NCBI RefSeq assembly: GCF_013372265.1
Contig: NZ_CP054051.1
Coordinates: forward strand, 2,272,660 to 2,336,659
Direction of reading: 5' to 3'
DNA from: Aliarcobacter cibarius
GTDB lineage: Bacteria; Campylobacterota; Campylobacteria; Campylobacterales; Arcobacteraceae
Length of the DNA stretch: 64,000 nt
The position numbers and the translations under genes are program-made. A model generated the notes under the pieces. It was given only the letters and a program-made list of their open reading frames with translations. It was not told the origin of the DNA and ran no database searches. Of this stretch, positions 63,974 through 64,000 are shown in pieces; the first letter of the stretch is position 1, and every line of letters begins with the position of its first letter.

Positions 63974-64000
63974 CATTACAAGAAAAGAGTTTAGGATTAA

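Larger units (their letters stand above)
63800..64000. other. Chromosomal replication origin (oriC), open to the right edge
   Basis: After ruvC lie four DnaA-box-like 9-mers: 63800-63808 (+), 63867-63875 (+), 63878-63886 (+) and 63888-63896 (-), the last three nearly touching. A strongly AT-rich stretch follows (63897-63975), ending in two perfect tandem 13-mers, ATATAATATTTAG, at 63948-63960 and 63961-63973, like the unwinding repeats of other origins. The final bases, AGTTTAGGATTAA, look like a ribosome site, so dnaA most probably starts right after the window. This ruvC-oriC-dnaA order is what is known in several Campylobacterota. Confidence 0.85.

Noticed and set aside
1..64000. CRISPR arrays, tRNA or rRNA genes, retrons or prophage
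   Set aside because: No regularly spaced repeats, cloverleaf-type sequence, reverse transcriptase or phage structural gene was seen on either strand. A tRNA scan would be the decisive check for tRNAs.

Overview
The window looks like chromosomal DNA of a Campylobacterota bacterium, most likely of the Arcobacter group. It is very AT-rich (by eye below 30% GC) and densely packed, with overlapping genes in short operons. The gene set fits that lineage: ThyX, GatB, RNase J with a basic N-terminal extension, many GGDEF/PAS and c-type cytochrome genes, and ruvC next to an origin. The right edge is read as the chromosomal origin. After ruvC (on the minus strand) come four DnaA-box-like 9-mers with a TTCAC core, an AT-rich stretch and a perfect tandem 13-mer. 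The last bases look like a ribosome-binding site, so dnaA probably starts just past the edge. Two parS-like centromere sites lie 48-53 kb from this origin (at 11.4 kb inside kdsD and at 16.05 kb between two genes).

Layout. 0-3 kb: a PAS-GGDEF cyclase and a two-component pair. 3-8 kb (minus): an RRM protein and an operon hisF - SIMPL protein - nucleoside phosphorylase-like - rlmN - 32-residue membrane peptide - gltX. 8-15.6 kb (plus): a long overlapping operon rsmA - rnj - kdsD - RsuA-type pseudouridine synthase - rarA - hemJ - phoH. 15.6-24 kb: a lone Phd/YefM-like antitoxin, an AsnB-like protein with a cut-down glutaminase domain, an AEC carrier that seems to start at ATA, a Pit phosphate transporter, a DEAD-box helicase and accB-accC. 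24-28.7 kb (plus): dCMP deaminase, SurA-like chaperone, gatB, gpsA, a YhdH-type reductase. 28.7-34.8 kb (minus): purB - nrdA - nrdB - OmpA-like - HhH membrane protein. 35-40 kb: RluA-type synthase, a small periplasmic protein, thyX, a TRIC-type membrane protein and a large sensor cyclase.

40-44.4 kb (minus) is a heme cluster: SHP-like cytochrome, diheme cytochrome, cytochrome b561 whose own diheme tail is cut off by a one-base frameshift, a small Spy/CpxP-like periplasmic protein, then a response regulator and sensor kinase. 44.4-46.8 kb holds eptA and a PAP2 phosphatase (lipid A or envelope modification). 46.8-55.4 kb is sulfur-centred: a TusA-like/YeeE-like thiosulfate uptake pair, then (after typA) an Rrf2 regulator, an EAL protein and cysT-cysW-cysA. 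The rrf2, EAL and cysT promoters share one near-identical operator-like element directly after the -10 box, which suggests a small Rrf2 regulon joining sulfate uptake to c-di-GMP turnover. A bacteriohemerythrin with an FNR-type box follows. 55.9-61.7 kb: metallophosphoesterase, class V aminotransferase, saccharopine dehydrogenase-like protein, a lone trpB, purN. 61.7-63.2 kb: an IS110-family element with a structured leader that may encode its guide (bridge) RNA. 63.3-64 kb: ruvC and oriC.

No gap without a gene exceeds about 260 bases. I saw no tRNA, rRNA, CRISPR array, prophage or reverse transcriptase.
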